Below, in pieces: positions 1 to 9,586 of a stretch of DNA of 64,000 nt (position 1 is its first letter; each line of letters begins with the position of its first letter). The DNA is from UJ101 sp965262705 (GTDB lineage: Bacteria > Bacteroidota > Bacteroidia > Flavobacteriales > UJ101): the NCBI GenBank assembly GCA_965262705.1, contig OZ253556.1, positions 1,674,001 through 1,738,000 of the forward strand. Direction: 5' to 3'. The position numbers were made by a program, and so were the translations under genes. Under the pieces are notes generated by a model, which saw only the letters and a list, made by a program, of their open reading frames with translations, did not search any database and was not told where the DNA came from.

Positions 1-2
1 CG

Positions 3-3000
3 GATAATAAGGTTACCATGACTTCTTTACTTGACGACACGCCTATCCCCTTAAAACTTAATAAAGATTCTCTTGACCAACTTTATCCCATAGAATTTGA
101 TGGAGATGGCATACCAGAAATTTTATGGGTTGCGACCCAAAATAATACATTCGGGGTGCTAAAATACGACGGGAAAGCAAAGAAATTGCGAGTTGCGCTT
201 AAGAATCATCAATCCTTAAGATATTTCTCAGACAAAACCCCGTTGATTCTTGGTGATTATAATGGCGATGGTCTCACCGATTTTATGACGCCTCATGCAG
301 TATATGATATTGAAAAAGAGGGGACTGAAAGGATATTTCGTAGGATAAAAGACGAAAAACATATCTGGGAAAAACACATGAATATGGGCGGTAAGTTCAT
401 CTCAGAATCGTATGACTTTACAGATCAAAAACTCAGTTATTGTACCCCTTCTCAAAGAAATGTGATTAAAAAAAGTTCTTGGTTTGCCAAATTTTGGTCT
501 GGAAAAGGAGACAAATATCGATACACAGAATATGCTACTTGCAGCGTTATTCCTATGGACTTTGATTATGATGGCCGTACCGACCTTATTTCTATTCAAA
601 AATTTGGAAAAGTAAAATATGACGAGGAACTTAAAAACTCCGAAATTACCAATTCGGATATTTCTATTACACAGACAACAAGAGTTTACGAAGACCCTGA
701 TTTTCAAGAAGACTGTTATGATGAAGCAGAAAGATGCCCGCCATCACACTTGGTGTATCATATTACAGGTCCTGATAAATTCAACCAAATTCAATTTATC
801 CAAAATACCTATAGAAACACAGATAAAATACTTGATTTTATCGATGCCCAAGGAATATTTAAAACCCAAAAAACATTTAAAATCCATAACGATAAAATAT
901 CCCCGATTAGTTTTATCGTTACTTCCCAAGACCATCCTACTTTTAATGGGGCAAGGAACCAACTGATGATCCATGACCCTTTATCAGAAAAAGATTATCA
1001 GTTTAGCATCTCTTCCGATCATTTTTTGGAGAGCAAAATCCAGAAAGTGGACAATCATTCCGGCCTTATTCAAGCCATTGAATATCAGCCCTTAGATAAC
1101 CAACCCAATAATCCCGCCTACGCCGCTTATGATAAGCCGGGGCAAGCAGCGTCTAATAAATTAGAACAATATCAAGGAGATTTATATGCCGCATTAGGAA
1201 AACGATTTTATTTGCACCAACGGCTCCCCGGACAATACGTCGTCAGCCATATCAATACTTCTTTTGATAACCATACCTTGACCAAGCGCTATCGTTATAT
1301 CAACGCCATACAAGATTTGGAAGGAAAAGGATTTTTAGGATTTATGACCACTATGGTGAGTGATAACTATGAATCCATAAGAAACAACAGAGGACAATAC
1401 GAACCTAAAGACTATAAAAAACCTATTCTTTGGACGATTAACCGGTACGACCCTTCGTATGATCATCAATTGATAGAAACCACTTATGGAGGCGTGAATG
1501 AAAGACAGGATCAACGATCACTTTTAACCCGATCTATTATTGAATATAAAAAAATAACCTCACAAACGCACGCGCTTTTAAAACCTAATCAAACCTATTA
1601 TAAGAAGACTCGGGAGGAGAATAGAGATTATAAAAAGAATATCCATATTACCAAAACATACCACTATGACGAAAGCAATCTTTTGCTCCGTTCTGTAATG
1701 ACTGATTATAATAGTGAAGGAACTTCTGAAAGTCATTTTTCTTATGCTGCGCCATGGACAAATGGTGCTCATCGTTTTTATGGAAAAATTAGCGAAGAAA
1801 CCCAAACCACAAAGGCTTATGGAGATACTTTTAGCACCCGAAATGAAATCGATTATCAAGATAACGGATTGGTAAAACAAAAGAAGAAATATGGAAACCA
1901 TACCGATGCCGTTACCACCGCTTATACTTATGATAAACATGGAAATACCTTAACGCAGGCGATAACCGCCGAAGGAGAAACCTTAACTACCGCTTATACT
2001 TATGACGATACCCAGCGCTTTGTTGTAAGCACTACTTCGCCTGAAGGGCTAACCGCAAAAACAGAGGTAGATATATATGGAAATCCGTTAAAAACCACTT
2101 CTCCTCTCGGGCTGGAAACCCACTATACCTATGATGGCTGGAATAATTTGATTAAAACCGCCGATTATCTTGGAAATGAAACTCGGCACGAGCGGCACCC
2201 TACGCGGGAGGGCGGCTATTTTGTAACCGAGGTTCGAGAGGGCTTTCCTAAGGCGATGACCTATTATGATAAACTCAACCGCGCAGTGCGCACGAAGACG
2301 CAAGGATTACATGGTAAATGGTCAGTAGTAGATACGCGGTATGATGTATATGGCAAGGTTATTCGCCAAAGTGAACCTTATTTTGAAGGAGCGGCCGATA
2401 AGAAATGGAATCGAACGGTATATGATGTCTTTGACCGCCCGATTCAGAAAATCAGCTATACGGGGAAAATTGTGAATCTGTGTTACAGCGGGCGTACGGC
2501 AACAGTGGATGACGGCTATGAAGAGACGGCGGAAACCATCGATGCGATGGGGAACATCATTACCCACCGAGATAAAGGAGGCGAAATTAATTATCGTTAT
2601 TACGCCAACGGCACGCTCAAGCAGGCAGATTATGATGGCGCGGTGATCAAAGTAGAACAAGATGGCTGGGGCAATAAAACCCGATTGGAAGACCCCTCGG
2701 CAGGCGTATATGAATATACCTATGATGACTGGGGCAGAAAACTCACCGAAAAAACGCCCAAAGGGCTTACTCGTTATGGATATGATCGTTTTGGAAAATT
2801 GTTATATGAAATCCAAGAAGGTGACCATACGCAGCTATCGAGCCAGTATATATATGATTTAGATAATCATCTGTTGCAAAAAATTATAGGAAACAACGGC
2901 ACCGATACATTTGAGTATGAAACTTTTTACGATGAATATTATCGTATTACAGGCAAAAAAGAAACCCATCCGGCCTTTACCTATGAAACGCATACGACCT

Positions 3001-5219
3001 TTGACCGCTATGGCCGGTCTGACCGTTCTCGCAGCAAAGTAGAAGTAACTAACACCCATCATCCAATAGAAAATGAACAACAAAATCGCTATGATTCGCA
3101 AGGCATTTTATATGCGCTAGCTGATTTGAAAACCGGGCAGACGATTTGGGAACGAAAAGAGGAAAATGCGCAAGGTCAGCCTTTGGATACTAAGCTGGGT
3201 AACGGTTTTGATCTGATAAATGAATATAAAAATGACTTACCTGTTCATATTGAACAATACCATGCGCAAAATGGACAAGTTGCCGTCTCCATATCGTATG
3301 ATTTTGATGTAAAAAAAGGGGTACTCAATCGTCGTTACAATAAGATATTTGAACAAACCGAATCCTTTACTTTTGATGACCTAAAACGCCTGACGGAAGA
3401 ACATCATAATGGCAAACGAGCCAAGCAGTATGCCTACGACCCACGCGGGCGAATCACCTATAATACAGATTTGGGGCAATACGAATATCCGCCAGATACC
3501 TATCACCTGAATAAAATACGCTTTAATGCACAGGGTGAAGAAGCAAAAGCGCAGCGAGGTTTTCCGACGATTACGTACAATGCCTATAAAAAACCGGTCG
3601 AAATTAACCTGCCCCAAAAAGACCGTATTTCCTACGAGTATAACCTGATGCGTGGCCGAGCAGCCGCGTACTATGGCAGTGAAGCCCCCGATAAATACGC
3701 ACGACCCCTACGCAAGTACTATTCAGCAGACCATGCCCTAGAGATCACCTACGATACACGCACGCAAATAATAAAAGTAGCACAATATTTAGACGGCGAC
3801 CCCTATGATGCCTCATACGTAAAAATAAGCCAGTTTGAAAACCGAGAGTTTAAGCAAACGAATGCCTACTATTTGCACCGGGATTATTTGGGCAGTATCT
3901 TGGCTATTAGCGACCATCAAGGGAAACTAGTGGAACAGCGGCGTTTTGATGCTTGGGGCAATTTAGCTGATTATACCGCTTTTTGCGAGGGGCTTACCCG
4001 CGATCATCCATTGCTTGACCGGGGTTATACGGGGCATGAACACCTTTGGAGCGTAGGGCTTATTCAGATGAATGCGAGGCTGTACGACCCATTGCTGCGG
4101 CGCTTCCTTTCGCCCGATAACTTTGTGCCCGACCCCTACCATACGCAGCACTATAACCGCTATGGCTATGTGCTCAATAACCCATTGCTTTATACCGACC
4201 CAAGCGGTAATTTTCCTTTTTTAATAGTTGCTCAGTTATTGTTTAAGTCAGTGGTTAACCTCTCGCACGGCGTGCCGTTTTGGTACGGCTGGGGACGTAC
4301 GGCTGCTATGGCAGTGGTTTCGCATGGAATAGGCAATGTAGTGAGTTCGGGTGGTGCGCTAGCCGATGCCTCGTCAACTGTTAAGGCGTTGTTTCAGGCA
4401 GGGGCGCATGGTTTATCAGGCGGAATATTTAATGCAATAGACGGGGATAGTTTTGGCATTGGTTTTCTTTCTTCAGCTGCAGCAAGCGCTGTAGGCAGCG
4501 GGGTAGATCACTTAGGAATAAATAGTGTAGCTTTGTACACAGCGGCAGAGATTGCCAGCGGCGGTCTTAGCGGGGGCTTGGGCAGTGTTATAGCGGGTGG
4601 CGATTTCTGGCGGGGCGCAGAGCAAGGCGTAATTGCTACGGCGTATAACCATGCGGTGCATGGGTTGTACAATAAGATTACGCTAGATGGCGGCCCAGGC
4701 GATGGAAAGGGGAAGAAGAAAAAATATAGCAATTGGATATCGATTAGGAGATACATTAAATCTTTGAAAAAAAGAATTTTATCTTTTAGCCATAATTTAG
4801 AGGAAACTGGAAGTATGTTCTCAGATTGGTTACTAGGAGAAGGTGAAGAAAATAGAATAATAGAAGGAAATGCATTTGCAGATGCTTTTCGAGATGCTTA
4901 TCAAGTAAAAAATGCTCGACGTTATTGGTATAAAAAAGCATTATCTACTAATAATTATAAAGTTTCTGTTACAAATTATGGAGCATCTTTTGGTATTCAA
5001 GGATTATTTCGAGCAGGATTAGATCCTGCGGAACAATATGTTGGAAGTTATAGAATAGATATTAATAGTAATGGCAAAAATTTAAAATTTATATTAACTA
5101 ATACAACTTCTTTTACATCTTTCTTTTATGGTATTGCTCCTTCTTGGAGTAGAGAATCTATGCCCTATATGGGAAATATGACTCAAAAAATAATCTTTAC
5201 AGAACCTATCAAAAAATGA
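3..5219 (+). CDS. RHS/YD-repeat polymorphic toxin, 5' end outside window
   Basis: The frame is open to the left edge of the window, so the ATG at 18 is probably internal and the protein continues upstream. Counting from that ATG, residues about 20-200 hold FG-GAP/VCBS-like repeats (FDGDGIPEI, GDYNGDGLTD, FDYDGRTDL). Residues about 550-1280 hold many YD repeats (YTYDxxGN type). The RHS core follows at about 1285-1398 (YLHRDYLGSI through NRYGYVLNNPLLYTDPSGN). A Gly/Ala-rich hydrophobic pre-tip region comes next and ends in NHAVHGLYNKIT at about residue 1554. The last 175 residues are the variable tip, with a segment around AGLDPAEQYVGSY that recurs, from memory, at RHS C-termini in Bacteroidota. 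Family knowledge: RHS proteins form a hollow shell around a C-terminal toxin and act in interbacterial competition or host interaction. The activity of this tip is not known to me. The next gene overlaps by 4 bp and is the likely immunity gene. Confidence 0.9.
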   Translation, partial: DNKVTMTSLLDDTPIPLKLNKDSLDQLYPIEFDGDGIPEILWVATQNNTFGVLKYDGKAKKLRVALKNHQSLRYFSDKTPLILGDYNGDGLTDFMTPHAVYDIEKEGTERIFRRIKDEKHIWEKHMNMGGKFISESYDFTDQKLSYCTPSQRNVIKKSSWFAKFWSGKGDKYRYTEYATCSVIPMDFDYDGRTDLISIQKFGKVKYDEELKNSEITNSDISITQTTRVYEDPDFQEDCYDEAERCPPSHLVYHITGPDKFNQIQFIQNTYRNTDKILDFIDAQGIFKTQKTFKIHNDKISPISFIVTSQDHPTFNGARNQLMIHDPLSEKDYQFSISSDHFLESKIQKVDNHSGLIQAIEYQPLDNQPNNPAYAAYDKPGQAASNKLEQYQGDLYAALGKRFYLHQRLPGQYVVSHINTSFDNHTLTKRYRYINAIQDLEGKGFLGFMTTMVSDNYESIRNNRGQYEPKDYKKPILWTINRYDPSYDHQLIETTYGGVNERQDQRSLLTRSIIEYKKITSQTHALLKPNQTYYKKTREENRDYKKNIHITKTYHYDESNLLLRSVMTDYNSEGTSESHFSYAAPWTNGAHRFYGKISEETQTTKAYGDTFSTRNEIDYQDNGLVKQKKKYGNHTDAVTTAYTYDKHGNTLTQAITAEGETLTTAYTYDDTQRFVVSTTSPEGLTAKTEVDIYGNPLKTTSPLGLETHYTYDGWNNLIKTADYLGNETRHERHPTREGGYFVTEVREGFPKAMTYYDKLNRAVRTKTQGLHGKWSVVDTRYDVYGKVIRQSEPYFEGAADKKWNRTVYDVFDRPIQKISYTGKIVNLCYSGRTATVDDGYEETAETIDAMGNIITHRDKGGEINYRYYANGTLKQADYDGAVIKVEQDGWGNKTRLEDPSAGVYEYTYDDWGRKLTEKTPKGLTRYGYDRFGKLLYEIQEGDHTQLSSQYIYDLDNHLLQKIIGNNGTDTFEYETFYDEYYRITGKKETHPAFTYETHTTFDRYGRSDRSRSKVEVTNTHHPIENEQQNRYDSQGILYALADLKTGQTIWERKEENAQGQPLDTKLGNGFDLINEYKNDLPVHIEQYHAQNGQVAVSISYDFDVKKGVLNRRYNKIFEQTESFTFDDLKRLTEEHHNGKRAKQYAYDPRGRITYNTDLGQYEYPPDTYHLNKIRFNAQGEEAKAQRGFPTITYNAYKKPVEINLPQKDRISYEYNLMRGRAAAYYGSEAPDKYARPLRKYYSADHALEITYDTRTQIIKVAQYLDGDPYDASYVKISQFENREFKQTNAYYLHRDYLGSILAISDHQGKLVEQRRFDAWGNLADYTAFCEGLTRDHPLLDRGYTGHEHLWSVGLIQMNARLYDPLLRRFLSPDNFVPDPYHTQHYNRYGYVLNNPLLYTDPSGNFPFLIVAQLLFKSVVNLSHGVPFWYGWGRTAAMAVVSHGIGNVVSSGGALADASSTVKALFQAGAHGLSGGIFNAIDGDSFGIGFLSSAAASAVGSGVDHLGINSVALYTAAEIASGGLSGGLGSVIAGGDFWRGAEQGVIATAYNHAVHGLYNKITLDGGPGDGKGKKKKYSNWISIRRYIKSLKKRILSFSHNLEETGSMFSDWLLGEGEENRIIEGNAFADAFRDAYQVKNARRYWYKKALSTNNYKVSVTNYGASFGIQGLFRAGLDPAEQYVGSYRIDINSNGKNLKFILTNTTSFTSFFYGIAPSWSRESMPYMGNMTQKIIFTEPIKK

Positions 5220-5641
5220 AAAAAAATATTATTTTACTTATAATAATTCTATATTCATGTCATCCTTTTTATTGTCATTGGAAAGAGGGTTTAAAAACAG
5301 TTAAAAGAATTTCACAGAAAGATTTATTTGGTAAATATGTTTCGAAGAATCGAAATAGTGAAATAGTCTTATATATCTACAAAAATGGAAAATTTGAAAT
5401 GACGAATTTAAATGAGGAAATAAAACATGACTTTTCTATTAATCAAAGGAATACGATAGTTGGAACATGGTACTTTTCTAGTATTAATAAAGATTTTAAA
5501 ATAGAACTGAGTGAATATACGATTATGCCTATAATGATTGATAGAAAGAAAAATTTATCATTACCTTTGACAATTGGAGATCCTGATGAATGTAAAGGAT
5601 ATATATTCAAGAGAGTTACGCATCAATATAGTTCCAAATAA
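5216..5641 (+). CDS. Putative immunity lipoprotein for the main RHS tip
   Basis: This 141-residue protein starts inside the stop codon of the RHS gene (ATGA overlap), which suggests translational coupling. It begins with a short hydrophobic segment and a lipobox-like ILYSC, so it is probably a lipoprotein. The rest is polar with no domain I recognise (GKYVSKNRNSEIVLYIYKNG, then a beta-rich stretch around GTWYFSS). Position immediately after a variable RHS tip is the usual place for the cognate immunity gene; function is inferred from position only. A membrane-anchored immunity protein would fit a toxin acting in the cell envelope. Confidence 0.6.
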   Translation: MKKNIILLIIILYSCHPFYCHWKEGLKTVKRISQKDLFGKYVSKNRNSEIVLYIYKNGKFEMTNLNEEIKHDFSINQRNTIVGTWYFSSINKDFKIELSEYTIMPIMIDRKKNLSLPLTIGDPDECKGYIFKRVTHQYSSK

Positions 5642-5702
5642 AAAAATATTTATTATTACGATATTAGAACTTATGAATAGAACCTTAATAGCAATTATGT
5701 AA

Positions 5703-6188
5703 AATTACCTTTACGATGAAGAAGGAAATATAATAGCGAGTACACCGGTATCGTTTACGGAGATAGAAGTAGGCCCCTACCGTAGGACTTATGGGCAAGG
5801 GACTAAATATGTAAGCCCGGCATTATATGACCCCAGTTTTGATGTATTTGCTTGGTGGGCAAGTGGGGAAGTATTAGGGGCAGCGGTTGTAAAGACCTAT
5901 AGGTATTTGAGTGGGGTTGGGAGGGTGGCTAAAGTTTTAAAGCCCCTTGGTTTAGGTTCAACTGGTCGTACTGTAGCAAATAATCTTACTGAACAATTAG
6001 CTATGAAAGAAATTATGTCTAATCCTACTGTAGGGAAAATTCTCAAAAAGTCTTTGAGTGACACTCGTTGGAAAGGATGGGCAAAGATGTCAAATAAAAC
6101 TGCTCATGGCGTTGAAATACATTACAATGCTCTTTGGAAAAATGGTGTAATCAAAGCTGTGGACGATTTTAAATTTATAAGACAATAA
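5703..6188 (+). CDS. Displaced RHS C-terminal tip B (orphan toxin cassette)
   Basis: A stop codon at 5700-5702 is followed directly by NYLYDEEGNIIASTPVSF, sequence that in tips C and D lies between the pre-tip region and the toxin. This is therefore a 5'-truncated RHS end without its own shell; the first plausible start inside it is a TTG at 5907. The variable part ends in WKGWAKMSNKTAHGVEIHYN and VDDFKF, a pattern I recall from C-termini of other polymorphic toxins, but I cannot assign an enzyme class. It overlaps the next gene by one base (TAATG). It may be a silent cassette that could recombine onto the main RHS gene, or simply a relic of an earlier tip. Confidence 0.6.
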   Translation, partial: NYLYDEEGNIIASTPVSFTEIEVGPYRRTYGQGTKYVSPALYDPSFDVFAWWASGEVLGAAVVKTYRYLSGVGRVAKVLKPLGLGSTGRTVANNLTEQLAMKEIMSNPTVGKILKKSLSDTRWKGWAKMSNKTAHGVEIHYNALWKNGVIKAVDDFKFIRQ

Positions 6189-6580
6189 TGAAAGTTTTGT
6201 GTAAACATAATGATCCTGATAATATTTCTTCAGAAGTTCCTAATAATTTTGATTTTGGTCTTGAATTGGAAAAAGAATATCTAGTAATGGGTATCGTGTT
6301 GGCTGAAAAACAACTTTGGTATTTAATTGATGAGAAAGGGAAGCCAAGTTTTTATCCATTTCAACTTTTTCAAGTTACAGAAACTCTAATGAACTCTAAT
6401 TGGTACTTTAAGTTATATAATGAAGATGATGGAATTTTTCCTTTTGGTAAAGAAGCTATGTGGGGGTATTTAGAATTATGCTTTGATAACAGCCATTACG
6501 AGCAACTTATAGATAGAGAACAAGATGCTTTGAAACTTTATTTTAAAAGAAAAATAGAGTTTAAAAATAGTTTGAGGTAA
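6188..6580 (+). CDS. Putative immunity protein for tip B
   Basis: A 130-residue soluble protein with no signal peptide, starting in the TAATG overlap with tip B. It opens MKVLCKHNDPDNI and is rich in aromatic residues (KQLWYLIDEKGKPSFYPFQLF). No family is recognised with certainty. One small cytosolic gene directly after each tip is the standard layout of toxin/immunity pairs, and a cytosolic immunity protein would fit a toxin with a cytoplasmic target. No promoter is visible, so expression would depend on reading through from upstream. Confidence 0.6.
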   Translation: MKVLCKHNDPDNISSEVPNNFDFGLELEKEYLVMGIVLAEKQLWYLIDEKGKPSFYPFQLFQVTETLMNSNWYFKLYNEDDGIFPFGKEAMWGYLELCFDNSHYEQLIDREQDALKLYFKRKIEFKNSLR

Positions 6581-6641
6581 AGTAAAGAAATTATCTGTTG
6601 CTATATAAAACACTAAATTTTGCCTAATATAATAAGAATAG

Positions 6642-7487
6642 AATTTTGTTGGTGGTTTTCTTTCTTCAGCTGCAGCAAGCGCTGTAGGCAGCGGGGTAGA
6701 CCACTTAGGAATAAATAGTGTAGCTTTGTATCTAGCGGCAGAGATTGCCAGCGGCGGTCTTAGTGGGGGCTTGGGCAGTGTAATAGCCGGCGGCGATTTC
6801 TGGCGGGGCGCAGAGCAAGGGGTAATTGCTACGGCGTATAACCATGCGGTGCATGGGCTGTATAATAAGATTACGCAGGATAGTAAAAGTCCTTATGATG
6901 GGTATAGAAAAGACAAAAACGGCAATTATATACGAGTAGATGGTCGTGGTGGAGATAAAATAGATTACCTTTACGACGAAGAAGGAAATATAATAGCGAG
7001 TACGCCGGTATCGTTTACGGAGATAGAAGTAGGCCCCTACCGTAGGACTTATGGGCAAGGGACTAAATATGTAAGCCCGGCATTATATGACCCGAGTTTT
7101 GATATATTTGCTTGGTGGGCAAGTGGGGAAGTATTAGGGGCAGCACTTGTAAAGACCTATAGATATTTGAGTGGGGTTGGGAGGGTGGCTAAGGGGGTAG
7201 GAAAGATTCCTGTGAATAGATTAAATCACATTTTTGGGAAAAAAGAACATGCCCTAGAAGGCCTTATAACTCAGTTTGGTTCTCAAGAAAAGGCATTTAA
7301 TGCAGTTCAGAATGCTGCAAACCAAGCACTAAAAAATGGTAAACTTACTCCAAACACTCGTGGTATTTTGCCGTCAGGTAATGCAGGAAATATAATCAAT
7401 GTAAGGGGCACTAATGTCCGTCTTATTGGTGGTAGAGTGGTTAATGGAAGGATTATTATTTCTTCATTTAGTAGAAAAGGATTATAA
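6642..7487 (+). CDS. Displaced RHS C-terminal tip C (orphan toxin cassette)
   Basis: After a stop at 6639-6641 the frame is open and soon enters pre-tip sequence almost identical to the main gene (GFLSSAAASAVGSGVDHLG at about 6654). An ATG at 6726 is the first standard start, but it lies within RHS homology. The pre-tip runs through VHGLYNKITQDSKSPYDG and the YLYDEEGN linker, then PALYDPSFDIFAWWASGE. The variable tip is the last 90 residues: LNHIFGKKEHALEG, AVQNAANQAL and NVRLIGGRVVNGRIIISSFS. I recall this HIFGK...RLIGGRVVNG pattern at the ends of other polymorphic toxins; RNase-like folds are common there, but that assignment is a guess. A putative immunity gene follows 6 bp downstream. Confidence 0.65.
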   Translation, partial: NFVGGFLSSAAASAVGSGVDHLGINSVALYLAAEIASGGLSGGLGSVIAGGDFWRGAEQGVIATAYNHAVHGLYNKITQDSKSPYDGYRKDKNGNYIRVDGRGGDKIDYLYDEEGNIIASTPVSFTEIEVGPYRRTYGQGTKYVSPALYDPSFDIFAWWASGEVLGAALVKTYRYLSGVGRVAKGVGKIPVNRLNHIFGKKEHALEGLITQFGSQEKAFNAVQNAANQALKNGKLTPNTRGILPSGNAGNIINVRGTNVRLIGGRVVNGRIIISSFSRKGL

Positions 7488-7493
7488 TTAAAT

Positions 7494-7847
7494 ATGAGTG
7501 AAGAATTGAATTTACTGGAAAAAGCTACTCTTGATGAAATAGCAAGTTTCAATTTTAAAAAATATCCATTTATCAAAAAGCATATTCCTTATTTAAGAGT
7601 AAAATCCCGTAAGACTACTGGCGTAGGAATTTATGTAACTTTTGAATACTTGATAAAATACGAATCATTAGCAAATTTAATTAAAGAAGATATTTTTTTA
7701 TCCTCTAAAAAAAGCCTTAAACTAGATAACTTAAAATATGAATTAAATTACGAACTTAATATCACAAGAGGAAAGATTGATTTTTTGGAATTTGTTACGA
7801 ATGACGAATCTTGGAATGGAAGTTATAAATTTTTTAAATGGATTTGA
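7494..7847 (+). CDS. Putative immunity protein for tip C
   Basis: A 117-residue soluble protein beginning six bases after tip C. It is Lys- and Leu-rich with alternating hydrophobic residues (KYPFIKKHIPYLRVKSRKT, then GVGIYVTFEYLIKYES) and has no signal peptide. Its family is not recognised; the immunity role is inferred from position. The downstream stretch to 7932 (about 85 bp) is AT-rich with no recognised signal before the next displaced tip begins abruptly. Confidence 0.55.
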   Translation: MSEELNLLEKATLDEIASFNFKKYPFIKKHIPYLRVKSRKTTGVGIYVTFEYLIKYESLANLIKEDIFLSSKKSLKLDNLKYELNYELNITRGKIDFLEFVTNDESWNGSYKFFKWI

Positions 7848-7932
7848 TTTAAATTAATAAAATTCTTTATAAAGATATAAAATATTTTCATTAGGCGTTT
7901 AAATAGTTTGAAAATATATTCAAACAAACCGA

Positions 7933-8460
7933 CGTGGTGGAGATAAAATAGATTACCTTTACGACGAAGAAGGAAATATAATAGCGAGTACGCCGGTATC
8001 GTTTACGGAGATAGAAGTAGGCCCCTACCGTAGGACTTATGGGCAAGGGACTAAATATGTAAGCCCGGCATTATATGACCCGAGTTTTGATATATTTGCT
8101 TGGTGGGCAAGTGGTGAAGTATTAGGGGCAGCGCTTGTAAAGGCCTATAGATATTTGAGTGGGGTTGGGAGGGCCGCTAAGGGGGTAGGGAATGCATATA
8201 AGATTGCACAGGCTGGTGGAAAGCACGCTGGATTTCTGAAAAACTACGCTGGTAAAACTCCCGCACAAATTAATAAGGCAATTAATAGTTATCAAAAGGC
8301 TTCAAATATTCACCTCGATAAAATAGGTAACCCTACCAAATATGTTCCTAACTGGAATACATTAAGACCAGGACACCAACAAAGTTTAATTCGGGGATGG
8401 CGAAATGAGGTTACCAATTTTGGAGAACAAATTCAAATATTACAAGGCATTCTTCGATAA
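7933..8460 (+). CDS. Displaced RHS C-terminal tip D, copy 1
   Basis: RHS homology starts abruptly in the linker (RGGDKIDYLYDEEGN) and includes PALYDPSFDIFAWWASGE and YLSGVGRAAKGVGNAYK. The last 95 residues are the tip: GGKHAGFLKNYAGKTPAQIN, then YQKASNIHLDKIGNP, then a helical end WRNEVTNFGEQIQILQGILR. I recall this helical GGKH...LQGIL segment from other polymorphic toxin ends, with no activity I can name. Only a TTG at 8155 could serve as a local start. It overlaps the next gene by one base (TAATG). Same tip sequence as copies 2 and 3. Confidence 0.6.
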   Translation, partial: RGGDKIDYLYDEEGNIIASTPVSFTEIEVGPYRRTYGQGTKYVSPALYDPSFDIFAWWASGEVLGAALVKAYRYLSGVGRAAKGVGNAYKIAQAGGKHAGFLKNYAGKTPAQINKAINSYQKASNIHLDKIGNPTKYVPNWNTLRPGHQQSLIRGWRNEVTNFGEQIQILQGILR

Positions 8461-8687
8461 TGGAAGCAATAGAATACTATTTAGAAGATACTTTAAGTCA
8501 ATTGATTGATGAAGCGTTTGAAGAGAAGAAAAATGCTAAGAGTGAATTTGACGATGGTGTAGTCATTGGCTACTATCGAGTAATTTTAAGACTTTTAAAC
8601 CAAGCGGAAGGGTTTGGAATTAAAGATAAGTTACCTGAAAAAATTCGTGATTTTAATCCAGAAGATTTATTAAGCACAGATTGCTAA
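8460..8687 (+). CDS. Putative immunity protein D, copy 1
   Basis: A 75-residue acidic, helical protein (MEAIEYYLEDTLSQLIDEAF, then VVIGYYRVILRLLNQAEGFG) beginning in the TAATG overlap with tip D. It has no signal peptide, so it is cytosolic. The protein is identical in all three tandem copies, which indicates recent duplication or strong conversion. It is followed within 10 bp by a rho-independent terminator, so the D toxin/immunity pair ends its own transcription unit. Family not named; role inferred from position and small size. Confidence 0.65.
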   Translation: MEAIEYYLEDTLSQLIDEAFEEKKNAKSEFDDGVVIGYYRVILRLLNQAEGFGIKDKLPEKIRDFNPEDLLSTDC

Positions 8688-8693
8688 AGAAGA

Positions 8694-8718
8694 AGCCTCG
8701 AATTAATCGGGGCTTTTT
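8694..8718 (+). terminator. Rho-independent terminator after immunity D, copy 1
   Basis: An 8-bp stem AGCCTCGA/TCGGGGCT (one T-G pair) with a 5-base loop is followed by TTTTT. It separates cassette D from cassette E. Confidence 0.8.
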
Positions 8719-8761
8719 CAGTCTGGCACAAACTGTAAAAGTTCTTCCAGCTCTTTATCAG

Positions 8762-9586
8762 TCAGGTTTTCTTTCTTCAGCTGCGGCAAGCGCTGTAGGC
8801 AGCGGGGTAGACCACTTAGGAATAAATAGTGTAGCTTTGTATATAGCGGCAGAGATTGCCAGTGGCGGTCTTAGCGGGGGCTTGGGCAGTGTAATAGCCG
8901 GCGGCGATTTCTGGCGGGGCGCAGAGCAGGGAGTAATTGCTACGGCGTATAACCATGCGGTGCATGGGTTGTATAATAAGATTACGGAAAATAGCATGCC
9001 AGATGATATACGTTTTAGAGATAGTAAAGGAAGGTTAATTGCAACCTACGCTACAGACAAAGCAGATGCAGATATTTATCTTCCTTTTAAAGATCCTTTA
9101 GCCTCTAATATCAACTTAAATAAGATTTTAGGGAACATTGATTTAGAAGATTTAGATGCTATTGGTATAGGAGGAAATTGGGATTTCACCTTTGCGATGG
9201 GAGGAGGCGTAAGTTTAGAAGCAGTATATTTTTTAGATGGAAACAATAAAGGGCAATATCAAATTTACAGAACCAAGCGTCAAAACTTTGGGTTTAACGG
9301 AGGAGTAGGAGTATATGCTATTTTCGCAGATTACAAAGGAGGAGATAAAACCCTGAATTTTAATAGTTATACAGGACCTTCTTTCTCTGCTAGTGCAGGA
9401 ATAAAAGGGCCTTGGATAGGTTCATATAGTAAATTTTGGGCACCTACAAAAGGTAATGAATCTATATTTGGAGGGAAATCTTTTTGGGATAATTCTAAGC
9501 GAATTTGGTCAGGTTACACTGTAGGCTTTGGTATAGGGGCAGGGGTACAGTGGAGCAGACAGAAAACAAAAATTTACAAAAGATGA
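8762..9586 (+). CDS. Displaced RHS C-terminal tip E, copy 1
   Basis: RHS homology begins at SGFLSSAAASAVGSGVD and runs through VHGLYNKIT. An upstream TTG at 8681 lies within the end of the previous gene and its terminator, so it is a poor start. The variable tip (about 200 residues) is Gly- and aromatic-rich and probably beta-sheet: FRDSKGRLIATYATDKADAD, GIGGNWDFTFAMGGGVSLEA, YGIGAG-like repeats near the end. It resembles a Bacteroidota RHS end of unknown activity rather than a classical nuclease tip. The stop overlaps the next gene (ATGA). Protein identical to copy 2. Confidence 0.6.
   Translation, partial: SGFLSSAAASAVGSGVDHLGINSVALYIAAEIASGGLSGGLGSVIAGGDFWRGAEQGVIATAYNHAVHGLYNKITENSMPDDIRFRDSKGRLIATYATDKADADIYLPFKDPLASNINLNKILGNIDLEDLDAIGIGGNWDFTFAMGGGVSLEAVYFLDGNNKGQYQIYRTKRQNFGFNGGVGVYAIFADYKGGDKTLNFNSYTGPSFSASAGIKGPWIGSYSKFWAPTKGNESIFGGKSFWDNSKRIWSGYTVGFGIGAGVQWSRQKTKIYKR

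Noticed and set aside
5641..5702. Possible promoter between the main immunity gene and tip B
   Set aside because: AT-rich, but no TTTG/TAnnTTTG pair at proper spacing.
8681..8761. Extension of tip E to the TTG at 8681
   Set aside because: It would start inside the immunity D gene and read through the terminator hairpin; the repeated occurrence in all three units is due to the tandem duplication.
8758..8997. Minus-strand open frames opposite the RHS pre-tip sequence, repeated at 4508, 11047, 13336 and 14586
   Set aside because: They recur only because the plus-strand DNA is duplicated; they have low-complexity Pro/Ala composition and no start signals.
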